Positions 16,364 through 25,857 of a DNA stretch of 64,000 nucleotides are shown here, piece after piece. The stretch spans positions 62,001-126,000 of the forward strand of contig JAKURD010000004.1 of NCBI GenBank assembly GCA_022450045.1, read 5' to 3'. The position numbers and the translations under genes were made by a program. Every line of letters starts with the position of its first letter. Within the stretch, counting starts at the first letter, position 1. Below the pieces are notes generated by a model, which did not search any database, was not told the origin of the DNA, and saw nothing but the letters and a program-made list of their open reading frames with translations. The DNA is from Gracilimonas sp. (lineage in GTDB: Bacteria > Bacteroidota > Rhodothermia > Balneolales > Balneolaceae).

Positions 16364-17980
16364 TTATTGAATTTTGGTTATAAAATAATTTTCAAAAAAT
16401 GGCGATTCCAATTCTTCAGCAGCAAGGGCGGCATCTCTCATCGTCCTGAACTGCCCTAAACTTACGCGCCAAAGCGTTCCATATTGCTGAGAAGGCACGG
16501 TTGTTACAAGTACCCGATATCCTTCTTCAGATAATTCATTTCGTCGGGACTCTGCACTGCTCTCTCTGCTCAGGGAATAAATGACAATGGTATATCCGTC
16601 GTTGGCCGCCGATACCGGCACGCCGGTCATTCCATATGCAGGTTGATTGGCAGGAACCGATCCGCCAGTTGATACCTGAGATGCGGGCTCTTGTTCCTGA
16701 ACTTGAGCAGGTTCTTCGACAGGGGTGTCCTCCTGGGATTGCGGAGTCTGTTGCTCTTGTGGAGTAGTTTCTTCAGCTTGAGTAGCCGGGGGAGTAGTTT
16801 GTGTATTTGTAGAGGCCATTTGCGGCTGAGGTGTAACGCCGGGGATATTTACTATTCCGAAGTATCCTAAAGCATAAGTTCCTCCACCCAATATGAGGAT
16901 GATCAATAGTACCCAAAGCATTACGGGCTGAGATTTAGGCTCAGGAGGTGTTTTAACCTTCGTTTTATCTTTTTTGGGTTCAAATGCCTTTGCTTTTTCT
17001 GCCCCCTGTTTTCTTTTCTTTTTGGCACCTTCGGAAGAAAGGTTCTTGATCACAGGGATTACCTCTTCTTCCTCTTCAACTTTTCCCTGAGAAGAAGTTA
17101 GTTTTGCATCATCTGCAAAGCTGTCATCTTCATCATCCTCGTTATTTTCTGCAGCAAGGGTCTCAAACGGATCATTGAAATCTTCTTCGTCATCCTCATC
17201 CTCTGCATCAGGCCGGGCTTCCAATTCTGCTCGTAAAGCCTCTTCTGTATCATCGGAATCATCCTCCGCTTCTGTAAACTCACTTAACAGGCTGTCACCT
17301 GCTCCCTCTTCACCCTCCTGCTCAAACAATGCATTAAAATGGTCTTCTTTCACAGACTCTTTTTCGGTCTGTTGCGATTCCTCCTGCTTTCCTAAGAGTC
17401 CGGAAAACATGTTTTCGGCTGTATCGTCTTTATAAGTATCAATTCCCCACTTATCGGGACCCGGTTTTTCTTCTTGAGGGTCTGTTTCTGATCCTTTCCC
17501 ATCATCAAGATCAAAGGGGGCTTCCTCTTTCCGGGGCTCATCATCAGAAGCATGGTCCTCTGTTTCCTCATCCAGATCCATATCCAGCTCAAAAGAAGTG
17601 TGCGGGCCGGGCTCATCCGCGTCAGCAACATCATCCAGTAAACCTGCAAAGGGATCTTCATCAAGATCAGTTTCTGAAGGTGAGGGCTCGCTTTCTTGTG
17701 GAGTTTTCTCTTCCCTGGAAATAGCGTCATCCATTTCAATGGGTTCCATCCCCGCGTACTTATAATTGATCTCAGTGGAGAGGTCATCGGCTGGAATAAA
17801 GATCACATTATTGCCAATCCCGCTGAATACTCCCAACCCGCCAACCTCATAGGCGTCGCCCTCTTCGATCACGGCCTTGATCTCATCAAGCAGTTCCTTC
17901 AACTGGCTTTCAACTTTCTTCTTTTCAAGACCTGAAGTTTCTACAAGAAGCTCAACAAGTTTTGAATGATCTATATGCAT
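16364..17980 (-). CDS. HU-like N-terminal plus SPOR C-terminal membrane protein
   Basis: A 538-residue protein. Residues 1-80 (HSKLVELLVETSGLEKKKVE, then AYEVGGLGVFSGI) resemble an HU/IHF or CCDC81-type HU domain, predicted on the cytoplasmic side. A long, very acidic low-complexity linker rich in Asp/Glu follows (about 85-320). One membrane helix sits near 350 (MLWVLLIILILGGGTYALG), then a Gln/Thr/Pro-rich periplasmic stretch. A SPOR domain ends the protein (about 458-538: GYTIVIYSLSRESSAESRR, then LWRVSLGQFRT); SPOR domains bind denuded peptidoglycan at division sites. The gene sits between a small HU-like gene and exbB with 3- and 13-base gaps. A link between nucleoid and cell wall is an inference only. 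Confidence 0.8.
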   Translation of the reverse strand: MHIDHSKLVELLVETSGLEKKKVESQLKELLDEIKAVIEEGDAYEVGGLGVFSGIGNNVIFIPADDLSTEINYKYAGMEPIEMDDAISREEKTPQESEPSPSETDLDEDPFAGLLDDVADADEPGPHTSFELDMDLDEETEDHASDDEPRKEEAPFDLDDGKGSETDPQEEKPGPDKWGIDTYKDDTAENMFSGLLGKQEESQQTEKESVKEDHFNALFEQEGEEGAGDSLLSEFTEAEDDSDDTEEALRAELEARPDAEDEDDEEDFNDPFETLAAENNEDDEDDSFADDAKLTSSQGKVEEEEEVIPVIKNLSSEGAKKKRKQGAEKAKAFEPKKDKTKVKTPPEPKSQPVMLWVLLIILILGGGTYALGYFGIVNIPGVTPQPQMASTNTQTTPPATQAEETTPQEQQTPQSQEDTPVEEPAQVQEQEPASQVSTGGSVPANQPAYGMTGVPVSAANDGYTIVIYSLSRESSAESRRNELSEEGYRVLVTTVPSQQYGTLWRVSLGQFRTMRDAALAAEELESPFFENYFITKIQ

Positions 17981-17983
17981 GGC

Positions 17984-18181
17984 TTACCCCTTATTTTCAG
18001 CTGTAAATTCTATAGTGTCTTTTGGTGGCATCATGACGTTGGTGCCATCAGATCTCTTTTCTTGTTTTTGGTTATGATGAACCGGTTTGAATGTACCCAA
18101 GCCTTTAATTTCAACAGAGTTCTTCATGATGATCTGGTCACGAATAACAATACCCAGCGTTTCTAAAAATTCGTTTGTCAT
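17984..18181 (-). CDS. Small HU/IHF-like DNA-binding protein
   Basis: A 65-residue protein whose second half (VEIKGLGTFKPVHHNQKQEK, then PPKDTIEFTAENKG) matches the HU/IHF beta-arm region, where GLGTF is the family hallmark and the final F-x-A/P-x-x-x-x is typical. It is shorter than normal HU (about 90 residues): it begins at the second helix, so the first helix is largely missing. It is encoded 9 bases after the beta-barrel gene and 3 before the HU-SPOR gene, so the pair may partner each other. Confidence 0.6.
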   Translation of the reverse strand: MTNEFLETLGIVIRDQIIMKNSVEIKGLGTFKPVHHNQKQEKRSDGTNVMMPPKDTIEFTAENKG

Positions 18182-18190
18182 AATAAATAA

Positions 18191-19909
18191 TCAGAATTTT
18201 ACGGTTAATCCTCCAAACATTTGAAAAGGACGTTCCGTATATCCATTCCAAATTTCGTAATTCTGCCCCAGAATATTCAACAGTTTGGCATAAACGCCAA
18301 ATGTTTCGTTAATCTGATATTCTGCCCCGGCATTAAGCAATAAGAAGGAATTTAATTTTGTGTTTGTTTCCGGGGAGTTACGGTTTCCAATATATTCTGT
18401 CCAGCCATTAATTGTAAGTTCTTTTACCGGTTTAAATGAAACCGCTGCTTTCAGGCCCAGTTTTTCTTCATAAGGAATATCACCACCGGATTTTAATTTA
18501 GGATTACGGCGATAGACCTTCACATCTGTCCAGAATTTATCAGGAACCAATTGTTGAGAGGCCCCAACATAAAGTTCGAAAATATTGGCGGTTCCATAAT
18601 TTACGTCGTAGAAGCCAAGAACATTTGTCGGTGGAATTTCTTCCCGGAAATAGTAGGCATAATCTTTGGTATGGGTGTAACTGAGCCCGCCAAAAATTTT
18701 ATTGCCGTCAAAAAGCTGATAGTTTATTTCACCGGAAGCTCCGGCCTCATAAGCATGGCGCAATTGTGTTTGGGAATTCAGAAAGCGATTATATTGATAG
18801 TGATCCTGGATAGTCTTCATTTCCGGTCGTCCGAAAGCAGTTCCGGTAACAGACAGGTTTTTATTCAGGTTATGGATGATCTCAACTTCAGGAGCCGCAT
18901 AGATTTTTTCAGAAAAAGTGTCGGAAACATAGGCGACTCCTCCCGTAGCTTTTAGACGGGTGGTGAAATCAAATAATCGTTCATAAGTAAAGGAAGCCCG
19001 AGCATCAGTCCAGTTTTGGCTGTCGAAGAAATCAGAGTTATACGTCCCGGCTTCCACGGACCCGGTGATATCGAACGTCTCGTATATTTTTTGTCCCGGC
19101 CAGTAATAGGAAAAAGAAGAGTGAAGAACTTGCTCTTTTATATCTCCTGATGAACCGGAATTCCCGGCGTTCAATGTGGAGGAAAAGATAGTACCGCCCA
19201 GGTTGAGATCCCACCCATTCAGTGAGTTTTGCTTCTTTTGAAGGCTGACGCTGCCACTTAACCCGCTATATTCCTTGTCAGCAGTTTCGCCGATGAAAGT
19301 ATCTTGAAAGGGATTGCTAAGATTGAACAGGTAATTAAAGTCGCTGAGGGCTCCGGCATCAACGGTAAGCTGAAGGCCTTTCTGAAATTCTGTGATATAA
19401 GTTCCATTTACATCGAGATAACGGAAGCCGCTTTCCTGAGTATTTAAGTGGCCATCGGAAGCGCGCAGGTTTACATTTGCAGAGGCGACGCTGTTCTCAT
19501 CCAGTTTATAAAACCCATACCCATTCAATTCCGGCGAAAGATAGCTTCCAAACCCTGCCTTTAGATAGGTGTTAATACGATTCGGAATTTCCAGCAGGCT
19601 TCGAAAAGGCGGTTCAGGGCGGCCCAGTTGAGTAATGGAAATATCAGCCACAGCTTCTTCCGGGGTCTCCATAAAAGGCATTCTGTTTGGGTCAATTTGA
19701 AAAACACGGGGATTGGGATTGAATCCCAGAATTGGTTGTCTTCTTAATCCGGGAAAGCGGGCGGTGAATTCACTCCGGATCTCAATATCCTGTGGATTAA
19801 TCTCGGGTAAAAGAGAGCCATCACCTCCTCCCTGTCCGCCTTGGGCAAAGGAAAGTGAGGGAATCAGAAAAATAAAAAGGGTAAAAATTAGCGGTTGTAT
19901 TCTCATCAT
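18191..19909 (-). CDS. TonB-dependent-receptor-like outer-membrane beta-barrel
   Basis: From the ATG at 19909 the protein has 572 residues, a signal peptide (MMRIQPLIFTLFIFLIPSLS, cleaved near SFAQ), a Gly/Gln-rich spacer and a long series of alternating amphipathic strands ending in an aromatic residue plus KF (FQMFGGLTVKF), as in outer-membrane barrels. A recognisable plug domain is missing and the length is well below that of full receptors, so it is a barrel relative and not a classical receptor. A TTG 36 bases upstream would extend the protein but would precede the signal peptide. It is the first gene of the operon with ExbB, ExbD and TonB, which suggests energised or peptidoglycan-linked export/import. 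Confidence 0.65.
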   Translation of the reverse strand: MMRIQPLIFTLFIFLIPSLSFAQGGQGGGDGSLLPEINPQDIEIRSEFTARFPGLRRQPILGFNPNPRVFQIDPNRMPFMETPEEAVADISITQLGRPEPPFRSLLEIPNRINTYLKAGFGSYLSPELNGYGFYKLDENSVASANVNLRASDGHLNTQESGFRYLDVNGTYITEFQKGLQLTVDAGALSDFNYLFNLSNPFQDTFIGETADKEYSGLSGSVSLQKKQNSLNGWDLNLGGTIFSSTLNAGNSGSSGDIKEQVLHSSFSYYWPGQKIYETFDITGSVEAGTYNSDFFDSQNWTDARASFTYERLFDFTTRLKATGGVAYVSDTFSEKIYAAPEVEIIHNLNKNLSVTGTAFGRPEMKTIQDHYQYNRFLNSQTQLRHAYEAGASGEINYQLFDGNKIFGGLSYTHTKDYAYYFREEIPPTNVLGFYDVNYGTANIFELYVGASQQLVPDKFWTDVKVYRRNPKLKSGGDIPYEEKLGLKAAVSFKPVKELTINGWTEYIGNRNSPETNTKLNSFLLLNAGAEYQINETFGVYAKLLNILGQNYEIWNGYTERPFQMFGGLTVKF

Positions 19910-20091
19910 AGAACTGCGTTTCCTGAAGGTACTAAAAATTGACAAAGGTTTAAGGCTTAGCTAACGAAAAAGATGTACTGTAAGTATCGTGGGTTGTTCC
20001 TGAAAGGCGATCATATTAACGGCCTTTTCAAAACCCATAATGTATGTGTAATGATCGAGAAACCTACAGCGGAAAAAATGCTTAATTTTGA

Positions 20092-21201
20092 TCAGGATCG
20101 CTCCAGCATTCGTTCTAAAGCGAGAACCGCATACTCAGCTGTCACTTTTGGAACCGTGATCTGATTAACGACTTCGCCTTCTTCGAGTTTTTCCAGAGAC
20201 CATAATAAATGCGGAAGATCGATCCTGTTCATGGTCAGGCAGGGACACATAAAAGGGTTCAACGAAACGACCTCCTTATCAGGGTGCTCTTGCGCCAGTC
20301 GGTTCACCAAATTCATTTCTGTTCCTATGGCCCATTTCGATCCGGCCGGGGCATTTTCAATGGTGTTGATGATGAAACTGGTGGAACCGTTGAAATCGGA
20401 AGCCTGAACCACATCAAAGGTACATTCGGGGTGAACTAAAACCTTCATTTCGGGTTCTTTTTTCCGCAGGTTTTCAATGTGCTTTGAGCTGAACTTTTCA
20501 TGAACGGAACAATGCCCCTTCCAAAGGATCACTTTCACATTTTCAAGATCTCCTGCATATTCAAACCTTCCTTCCAAAGGCGCATAAATGGCCATTTGGT
20601 CTAAAGGGATTCCAAGGTCGTAAGCTGTATTTCGGCCCAAATGCTGATCGGGTAAAAATAAGATTCGCTCTTTTTGAGTAAAGGCCCACTCTAACATTTT
20701 TTTGGCGTTTGAAGAGGTCACTGTGGCCCCGCCATGTTTCCCTACAAATCCTTTGATGGCGGCTGTGGAATTCACATAAGTAAGGGGCAAAATGGTATCA
20801 CCCCAGATCTCCTGCATCTTTCCCCACCCTGTTTCTGTTTGATCGATATCTGCCATATCTGCCATGGAACAACCGGCGCGAAGGTCAGGAAGAATGACCT
20901 TTTGATCAGCTTTAGTGAGCATATCGGCTGTTTCAGCCATAAAATGAACGCCGCAAAAAACGATGAATTCCGCTTCCGGCATTTGGGAGCAGATCCGGGC
21001 AAGCTTCAGGGAGTCGCCACGAGCATCTGAAAATTGAATTACCTCATCTTTTTGATAATGATGTCCGGGAATAAAAAGTCGCTCCCCAAATTTGGCTTTG
21101 ATCTCTCTAACACGAGCTTCCATTTTTTCTACAGATAATTGGGTGTAGCGCTTGGGCAAGGAAACTTCTGATTCAATTTCTAACAGGTTTAAAACTTCCA
21201 T
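20092..21201 (-). CDS. nadA: Quinolinate synthase A
   Basis: A 369-residue [4Fe-4S] enzyme that condenses iminoaspartate with dihydroxyacetone phosphate to form quinolinate in NAD synthesis. Cys111 (RAGCSMAD), Cys231 (GHCSVHEKF) and Cys319 or Cys321 (MCPCLTMN) match the cluster ligand positions of the B. subtilis-type enzyme, which has nearly the same length. GHHYQKDEV and [10 protein letters not shown] hold other active-site residues. It lies about 115 bases downstream of nadC on the same strand. A NadB gene is not in the window, so the iminoaspartate source is elsewhere. Confidence 0.95.
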   Translation of the reverse strand: MEVLNLLEIESEVSLPKRYTQLSVEKMEARVREIKAKFGERLFIPGHHYQKDEVIQFSDARGDSLKLARICSQMPEAEFIVFCGVHFMAETADMLTKADQKVILPDLRAGCSMADMADIDQTETGWGKMQEIWGDTILPLTYVNSTAAIKGFVGKHGGATVTSSNAKKMLEWAFTQKERILFLPDQHLGRNTAYDLGIPLDQMAIYAPLEGRFEYAGDLENVKVILWKGHCSVHEKFSSKHIENLRKKEPEMKVLVHPECTFDVVQASDFNGSTSFIINTIENAPAGSKWAIGTEMNLVNRLAQEHPDKEVVSLNPFMCPCLTMNRIDLPHLLWSLEKLEEGEVVNQITVPKVTAEYAVLALERMLERS

Positions 21202-21317
21202 AGAATATGCAGGTGTTGAGTAAACGGGGGCGTTATAACAACGAAATTTAGGTCAACATTTTGATCAGTAATGAAGGTATGAAAATAATTACTGAATTCG
21301 TTTTGGATAACAGGCTT

Positions 21318-22148
21318 TTATTTAAGGTTAAAACTAATATCAAGGGCTTTGACTGAATGTGTGAGCCAGCCGAGGGAGATCACGTCTGCGCCACAGTTAT
21401 TATAGCTTGCGATATTTTGCGGGATAATTCCTCCAGACGCCTCAACAACGATTGCTGCGGGGATAATCTTACGCAATTCTTTTACTTCTTCAGGCGTGCG
21501 ATTATCCAGCATGATCACATCTGCTTTTGCAGCAACCGCCTCTTCAACCTGTGCGCGGTTTTCAGTTTCTACTTCAATTTTGACCATATGTCCGCAGTTT
21601 TTACGCACCAACTCGATAGCAGCAGAAATACTTCCGGCCGCTTTAATGTGATTGTCCTTGATCATTACGCCATCATCCAGCCGAAAGCGGTGATTTTTGC
21701 CGCCTCCACATTGAACGGCATATTTTTGCAGGGCTCTCAATCCTGGCAGGGTTTTTCGCGTATCGGTGACAGTAATGTCGGGATCATCCAAAAGCGATAT
21801 CACCTCTTGTGTTGAAGTAGCAATTCCACTGAGATGCTGGATAAGGTTTAAGATAACGCGTTCTCCGGCCAACAGGGTACGTATAGAACCGGTAACTTTA
21901 CCGATCTTATCTCCTTGTTCCACAGTATCCCCATCACGTTTTAATAAGTTGATCTGAACGTTTGGATCTAACAAACGATAACCGGTTTCGATAGCTTCAA
22001 GGCCGGATAGTACACCGTCTGCTTTAGCAGTATAAACTCCGGTACCGTTCTTGTCGGCTGAAAAAATGGATTCTGAAGTGAGGTCACCCATTCCGATATC
22101 TTCGGCAAAGGCCTTTTCCAGGATCTTTGTTAGCTCAAGTAGATTCAT
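21318..22148 (-). CDS. nadC: Nicotinate-nucleotide pyrophosphorylase (carboxylating)
   Basis: A 276-residue quinolinate phosphoribosyltransferase that makes nicotinate mononucleotide from quinolinate and PRPP. Key segments are EDIGMGDLTSE (N-terminal), ERVILNLIQHLSGIAT, TVTDTRKTLPGLRALQKYAV with the conserved TRKT, GGGKNHRFRLDDGVMIKDNH, VEVETENRAQVEEA, and DVIMLDNRTPEEV. All family motifs are present and the length is normal. It forms the NAD pathway pair with nadA and faces away from the nifS-like gene; that start is only about 80 bases off. Confidence 0.96.
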   Translation of the reverse strand: MNLLELTKILEKAFAEDIGMGDLTSESIFSADKNGTGVYTAKADGVLSGLEAIETGYRLLDPNVQINLLKRDGDTVEQGDKIGKVTGSIRTLLAGERVILNLIQHLSGIATSTQEVISLLDDPDITVTDTRKTLPGLRALQKYAVQCGGGKNHRFRLDDGVMIKDNHIKAAGSISAAIELVRKNCGHMVKIEVETENRAQVEEAVAAKADVIMLDNRTPEEVKELRKIIPAAIVVEASGGIIPQNIASYNNCGADVISLGWLTHSVKALDISFNLK

Positions 22149-22227
22149 TTTAATGATTGGGGCGTTTTATTTGTCTATTTTTAAGGCTGATGAAGATACC
22201 TTTTTTTAATCTCAAGAGCGATCATTG

Positions 22228-23379
22228 ATGATCTATTTAGACCACGCGGCTACCACCCCTATGAGCGGTAAGGCACTAGAAGTGTATGTGAATGTGGCGA
22301 AGCATTATTTTGGAAACGCGAGCAGTTTGCATGATGAAGGCTCTGCGGCCAAACAGATTTTGGAAGCCTCGGCAAAAACGATCGCTTCAACGCTGAATGC
22401 TCGTCCACAGGATGTCCACTTTAATTCTGGGGCAACGGAGGGAAACAATCTGGCAATCAACTCTTTATTGAAGGCAAAACAGGGCAGGCATATAATCACT
22501 TCAGAGATCGAGCATTCTTCTGTCCGGAACGTATTTCTAAAATTAGAACAGGAAGGATATGAGGTGACCCGGCTTCCGGTGGATGAATCCGGCTTCATAA
22601 AATTCAAGATCCTTGAGGAATCGATTCGAAAAGACACCGCTTTGGTTTCCCTGCAGCACGTGAATTCTGAGATCGGGACCATTCAGGAAATCCAAAAAAT
22701 CGGGTCGTTTTTACAAAAACAAGGCACCCTCTTTCACAGTGATTGCGTTCAAAGTTATGGACGCCTTCCTTTAGATATCAAGACACTGAATGTAGATGCC
22801 CTGACGATCTCTTCACATAAGATCTATGGTCCTAAGGGAGCCGGTGCCGTATGGATGAACCCCACAGCAGATTGGAAGTCTGTATTTCCCGGTCATGATA
22901 ACACATCCAGGTTCAGGGCCGGAACCGCCGATGTTCCTTCCATCGCAGCTTTTGCCATTGCTGCAAAAGAGAGGATTTCCGAAAGAGAATCGGAACAAGA
23001 AAGGATCAGGACGTTTAAAGAGAAGCTGTTGTCAGAGATCAAAAAAATGGAATTTGAAGTAGAAGTTGAAGGGGCATCACAACAAAGCGTGCCAAATATA
23101 TTGGGACTTCGGTTTCCCGGAATGGAAGGACAGTTTATGATGCTGGAGTGCAATCAGGCAGGCTTGGCTATTTCAACGGGAAGTGCATGTCAGGCCGGTT
23201 CAGATAAACCGAATAAGACCATGGTCGCGCTTGGAAAAAATGAACAAGAAGCGAGGGAGTTCATACGTTTATCATTTGGAAAAGAAAATGAAGAGCATCA
23301 AATTCCACTGATTATTGAAAAAATGAATAGTATCTTGAATCGACATTTTGATAAAGTAAATTACTACAAAACGAAATGA
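22228..23379 (+). CDS. Cysteine desulfurase, NifS/IscS type
   Basis: A PLP enzyme of 383 residues that removes sulfur from cysteine. MIYLDHAATTPMS starts the fold, HFNSGATEGNNLAI binds the cofactor phosphate, DCVQSYGR holds the PLP Asp, ISSHKIYGPKGAG carries the PLP Lys (near 198), and ISTGSACQAGS holds the reactive Cys (near 321). Near nadA/nadC, a NifS homologue often builds the NadA iron-sulfur cluster (known for B. subtilis NifS beside NadA). Here it is divergent from nadC, so that role is plausible. Start moved from TTG 22225 to the ATG at 22228. A DsbA-like gene follows after 7 bases. Confidence 0.9.
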   Translation: MIYLDHAATTPMSGKALEVYVNVAKHYFGNASSLHDEGSAAKQILEASAKTIASTLNARPQDVHFNSGATEGNNLAINSLLKAKQGRHIITSEIEHSSVRNVFLKLEQEGYEVTRLPVDESGFIKFKILEESIRKDTALVSLQHVNSEIGTIQEIQKIGSFLQKQGTLFHSDCVQSYGRLPLDIKTLNVDALTISSHKIYGPKGAGAVWMNPTADWKSVFPGHDNTSRFRAGTADVPSIAAFAIAAKERISERESEQERIRTFKEKLLSEIKKMEFEVEVEGASQQSVPNILGLRFPGMEGQFMMLECNQAGLAISTGSACQAGSDKPNKTMVALGKNEQEAREFIRLSFGKENEEHQIPLIIEKMNSILNRHFDKVNYYKTK

Positions 23380-23386
23380 TAAGGAT

Positions 23387-23950
23387 ATGAAAAGAGGATT
23401 ATTTTTACTCACGGCTTTCGCGCTTATGATTAGTGCCCCCCTATTAGCACAGAGTAGCGCAGCCGGAGAAGCAAGGATTAATATCGTTAAGTACAGTGAC
23501 TATCAGTGCCCCGCTTGTAAATACTATGTACCTATTGAAAAGCAATTGAAAGAAGAATATGGGGATGAGATCTCTATTACTACCAAACATTTTCCGCTTA
23601 GCATGCACGAATTTGCACAAGTGGCTGCACGAGCAGCAGAAGCAGCAAGGGTTCAGGGAAAATATCAGGAAATGCACGATATGATATTTGCCGGACAGGA
23701 ACAGTGGGCACGCGGCAATGCAGAAACGATGTTTCTCGGCTATGCCCGTGAATTAGATCTGGATGTTGAAAAATTCAGAAACGACATGAACTCCGCTGAG
23801 ATGCAGCGCATTGTGATGGCAGATAAACGAGAGGGCCTTGAGCTGGATGTTAACTCAACGCCTACCTTTTATGTTAATGGAATAAAAGTAGAGCGCAACC
23901 CCAGAACAGCTGCTGAATTCAAAACCATTATCGAAGAGATCGTTAACTAA
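23387..23950 (+). CDS. Periplasmic DsbA-like thiol oxidoreductase
   Basis: A 187-residue thioredoxin-fold protein with a signal peptide (MKRGLFLLTAFALMISAPLL, cleavage near LAQ). The active site is CPAC (Cys41 and Cys44) after KYSDYQ, and the cis-Pro loop is NSTPTFYVNG. The helical insert (FAQVAARAAEAARVQGKYQE) is that of the DsbA/DsbG-like family. It should form or isomerise disulfides in exported proteins, or serve as a redox partner. It is encoded 7 bases after the desulfurase gene and ends before a strong terminator. Redox polarity cannot be told. Confidence 0.85.
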   Translation: MKRGLFLLTAFALMISAPLLAQSSAAGEARINIVKYSDYQCPACKYYVPIEKQLKEEYGDEISITTKHFPLSMHEFAQVAARAAEAARVQGKYQEMHDMIFAGQEQWARGNAETMFLGYARELDLDVEKFRNDMNSAEMQRIVMADKREGLELDVNSTPTFYVNGIKVERNPRTAAEFKTIIEEIVN

Positions 23951-23970
23951 ATTGATGGACATAATTTTAA

Positions 23971-24003
23971 AGGGAGGGCGGGTTAGCGTCCTCCTTTTTT
24001 TTT
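23971..24003 (+). terminator. Rho-independent terminator after the DsbA-like gene
   Basis: GGAGGGCG pairs with CGTCCTCC around GGTTAG, followed by nine or ten Ts (from 23995). It closes the desulfurase-dsbA unit before the argS promoter. Confidence 0.8.
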
Positions 24004-24048
24004 GTGGAAGATTTCCAACCCAACCTTATTACTAATTTCCATTTCCCT

Positions 24049-24056
24049 TATCTTTG
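24049..24056 (+). promoter_or_regulatory. -7 box TATCTTTG for argS
   Basis: TATCTTTG ends 24 bases before the ATG at 24081. An in-frame TTG (24054-24056) is part of this box and so is unlikely to be the start codon. Confidence 0.55.
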
Positions 24057-24080
24057 AGTGAATTTGAAAACCACTACTCC

Positions 24081-25709
24081 ATGAAAGAATATTTAGCGCA
24101 GATCATAAGCGAGTCGCTTGAACAATTTGAGTTAGAAGAGCCGCCGGAAATCAGAATTGAGGAGCCCAATCAACCCGATCACGGTGACGCCTCCTCGAAC
24201 ATCGCAATGATGCTGGCTAAGCCACTGCGGAATAATCCACGAGCGATCGCTCAGCAACTTGTAGACGGATTGAAGTACGATGAAGAAAAGATCTCGGCTG
24301 TAGAAATAGCGGGACCTGGATTTATCAATTTCCGTTTTGCAGAGGAATATTTATTTGATGAGCTGTCTGAAATTCTGAAAAAAGGCGAAGCCTTTGGAAA
24401 AAGCGAGGCCAATAAAGGAAGACGCGTGTTGGTGGAATTTGTAAGTGCGAACCCAACCGGGCCGCTTACGGTTGGTCACGGCCGAAATGCTGTTTTGGGC
24501 GATACCGTATCGCGATTGCTGGAATGGACCGGCGCAGAGGTAGAGCGTGAATATTATTTCAATGACGCAGGCCGACAAATGCGGGTTTTGGGAGAAAGTG
24601 TTCGCGCCCGATATTTGGAATTACTGGGAAAGGAATCTGATTTTCCTGAAGGCGGTTACGAGGGGGAATACATCCGCGATATTGCTCAGGCTTTAGTGGA
24701 CGAGAAGGGAGAAGAGCTTGTTGAAGCAGAAGATGAAAAGCCGTTTAAGAAAAAAGCTGAAGAGGAGATCTTTGCGGATATCAGCGGAACGCTGAAGCGC
24801 ATGAAGATCAAAATGGATTCCTTTTTCAATGAACACAGTTTGTACGAAGAGGGAAAGATAGAAGAAACCATCGAGAAGCTTCGGGAACTTGGCCTGGCTT
24901 ATGACAAGGATGGAGCGGTTTGGTTCAAAACCACCGAATTCGGCAAAGATAAAGACACCGTACTCGTAAAAAGTACTGGAGAACCTACTTACCGTCTTCC
25001 CGATATTGCATATCACGCCAATAAACTGGATCGGGGTTTTGATCTATGCATTGACGTATTCGGGGCCGACCATATTGCCACCTATCCGGACGTGCTCTCG
25101 GGCATTAAATCGCTGGGCTATGACCCGGACAAAGTGGATGTGGTGGTTTACCAGTTTGTGACCCTGGTAAAGGATGGCAAGCCTTTTAAAATGAGCACTC
25201 GAAAAGCCAACTTTGTGACGCTGGATGATCTGATGGATGAAGTGGGCGCTGATGTCACTCGTTTCTTCTTCCTGATGAGATCACCCAATACGCACCTGGA
25301 ATTTGATATCGCTCAGGCCAAAGAAGCCGGCGAGAAAAACCCGGTGTTTTATCTGCAGTATGCTCACGCCCGCATTTCAAGCATCCTTAGAAAAGTAGAA
25401 GAGGAATATGATTTTTCTGAACCGGCCCAGCTGAGCTTGCTTTCCCATTCAAGTGAGATCAAGCTCATTAAAACCATGCTGAAATTTCCTGAGAGTATAG
25501 CCAATGCAGCACGGCTTAGAGAACCGCATCATGTCATTACCTACCTCAATGAACTGGCTTCTGCATTTACAAGCTTTTATCACGACTGCCGAATTTTGGG
25601 TGAGGAGGAAAAACTTGCCCGGGCCAGAATGGAGTTGGCGAAAGCCACACAGCAAGTGCTCAGAAATGGATTGGATATTTTAGGAATTTCTGCTCCGAAA
25701 CAGATGTAG
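24081..25709 (+). CDS. argS: Arginyl-tRNA synthetase
   Basis: A class I synthetase of 542 residues charging tRNA-Arg. The N-terminal Add-1 domain (about 1-105) binds the tRNA elbow. SANPTGPLTVGHGRNA is the HIGH-motif region (VGHG with Thr in place of the first His, a form seen in other ArgS). FKMSTRKANFVTLDDL is the KMSKS-like loop, which in ArgS is often degenerate. The C-terminal helical domain (about 425-542, ending NGLDILGISAPKQM) matches the anticodon-binding fold ending in a hydrophobic residue. It is a single-gene unit with its own promoter and hairpin. Confidence 0.95.
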   Translation: MKEYLAQIISESLEQFELEEPPEIRIEEPNQPDHGDASSNIAMMLAKPLRNNPRAIAQQLVDGLKYDEEKISAVEIAGPGFINFRFAEEYLFDELSEILKKGEAFGKSEANKGRRVLVEFVSANPTGPLTVGHGRNAVLGDTVSRLLEWTGAEVEREYYFNDAGRQMRVLGESVRARYLELLGKESDFPEGGYEGEYIRDIAQALVDEKGEELVEAEDEKPFKKKAEEEIFADISGTLKRMKIKMDSFFNEHSLYEEGKIEETIEKLRELGLAYDKDGAVWFKTTEFGKDKDTVLVKSTGEPTYRLPDIAYHANKLDRGFDLCIDVFGADHIATYPDVLSGIKSLGYDPDKVDVVVYQFVTLVKDGKPFKMSTRKANFVTLDDLMDEVGADVTRFFFLMRSPNTHLEFDIAQAKEAGEKNPVFYLQYAHARISSILRKVEEEYDFSEPAQLSLLSHSSEIKLIKTMLKFPESIANAARLREPHHVITYLNELASAFTSFYHDCRILGEEEKLARARMELAKATQQVLRNGLDILGISAPKQM

Positions 25710-25727
25710 GGAATTTTAAATGCGGTA

Positions 25728-25772
25728 ATATTGAATGTTAAATGGCTTCTGAAACATTTTAACATTCAATAT
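25728..25772. terminator. AT-rich hairpin of the AATGTTAAATG family
   Basis: ATATTGAATGTTAAA (25728-25742) pairs perfectly with TTTAACATTCAATAT (25758-25772). It lies just after argS. Nineteen bases of it (AATGTTAAATGGCTTCTGA) recur in reverse complement at 26874-26892, so it belongs to a dispersed family. Confidence 0.7.
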
Positions 25773-25857
25773 CCTGATATAGTCAATGTGCTACAGGTTT
25801 CTTTGAATTATGGTATTTGAAGATTAGTTTCGGTTAAATAATCATCAATATAATTCA

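Noticed and set aside
18191..19909. Full TonB-dependent receptor
   Set aside because: There is no recognisable plug domain and the length is too short, so it is listed as a receptor-like barrel.
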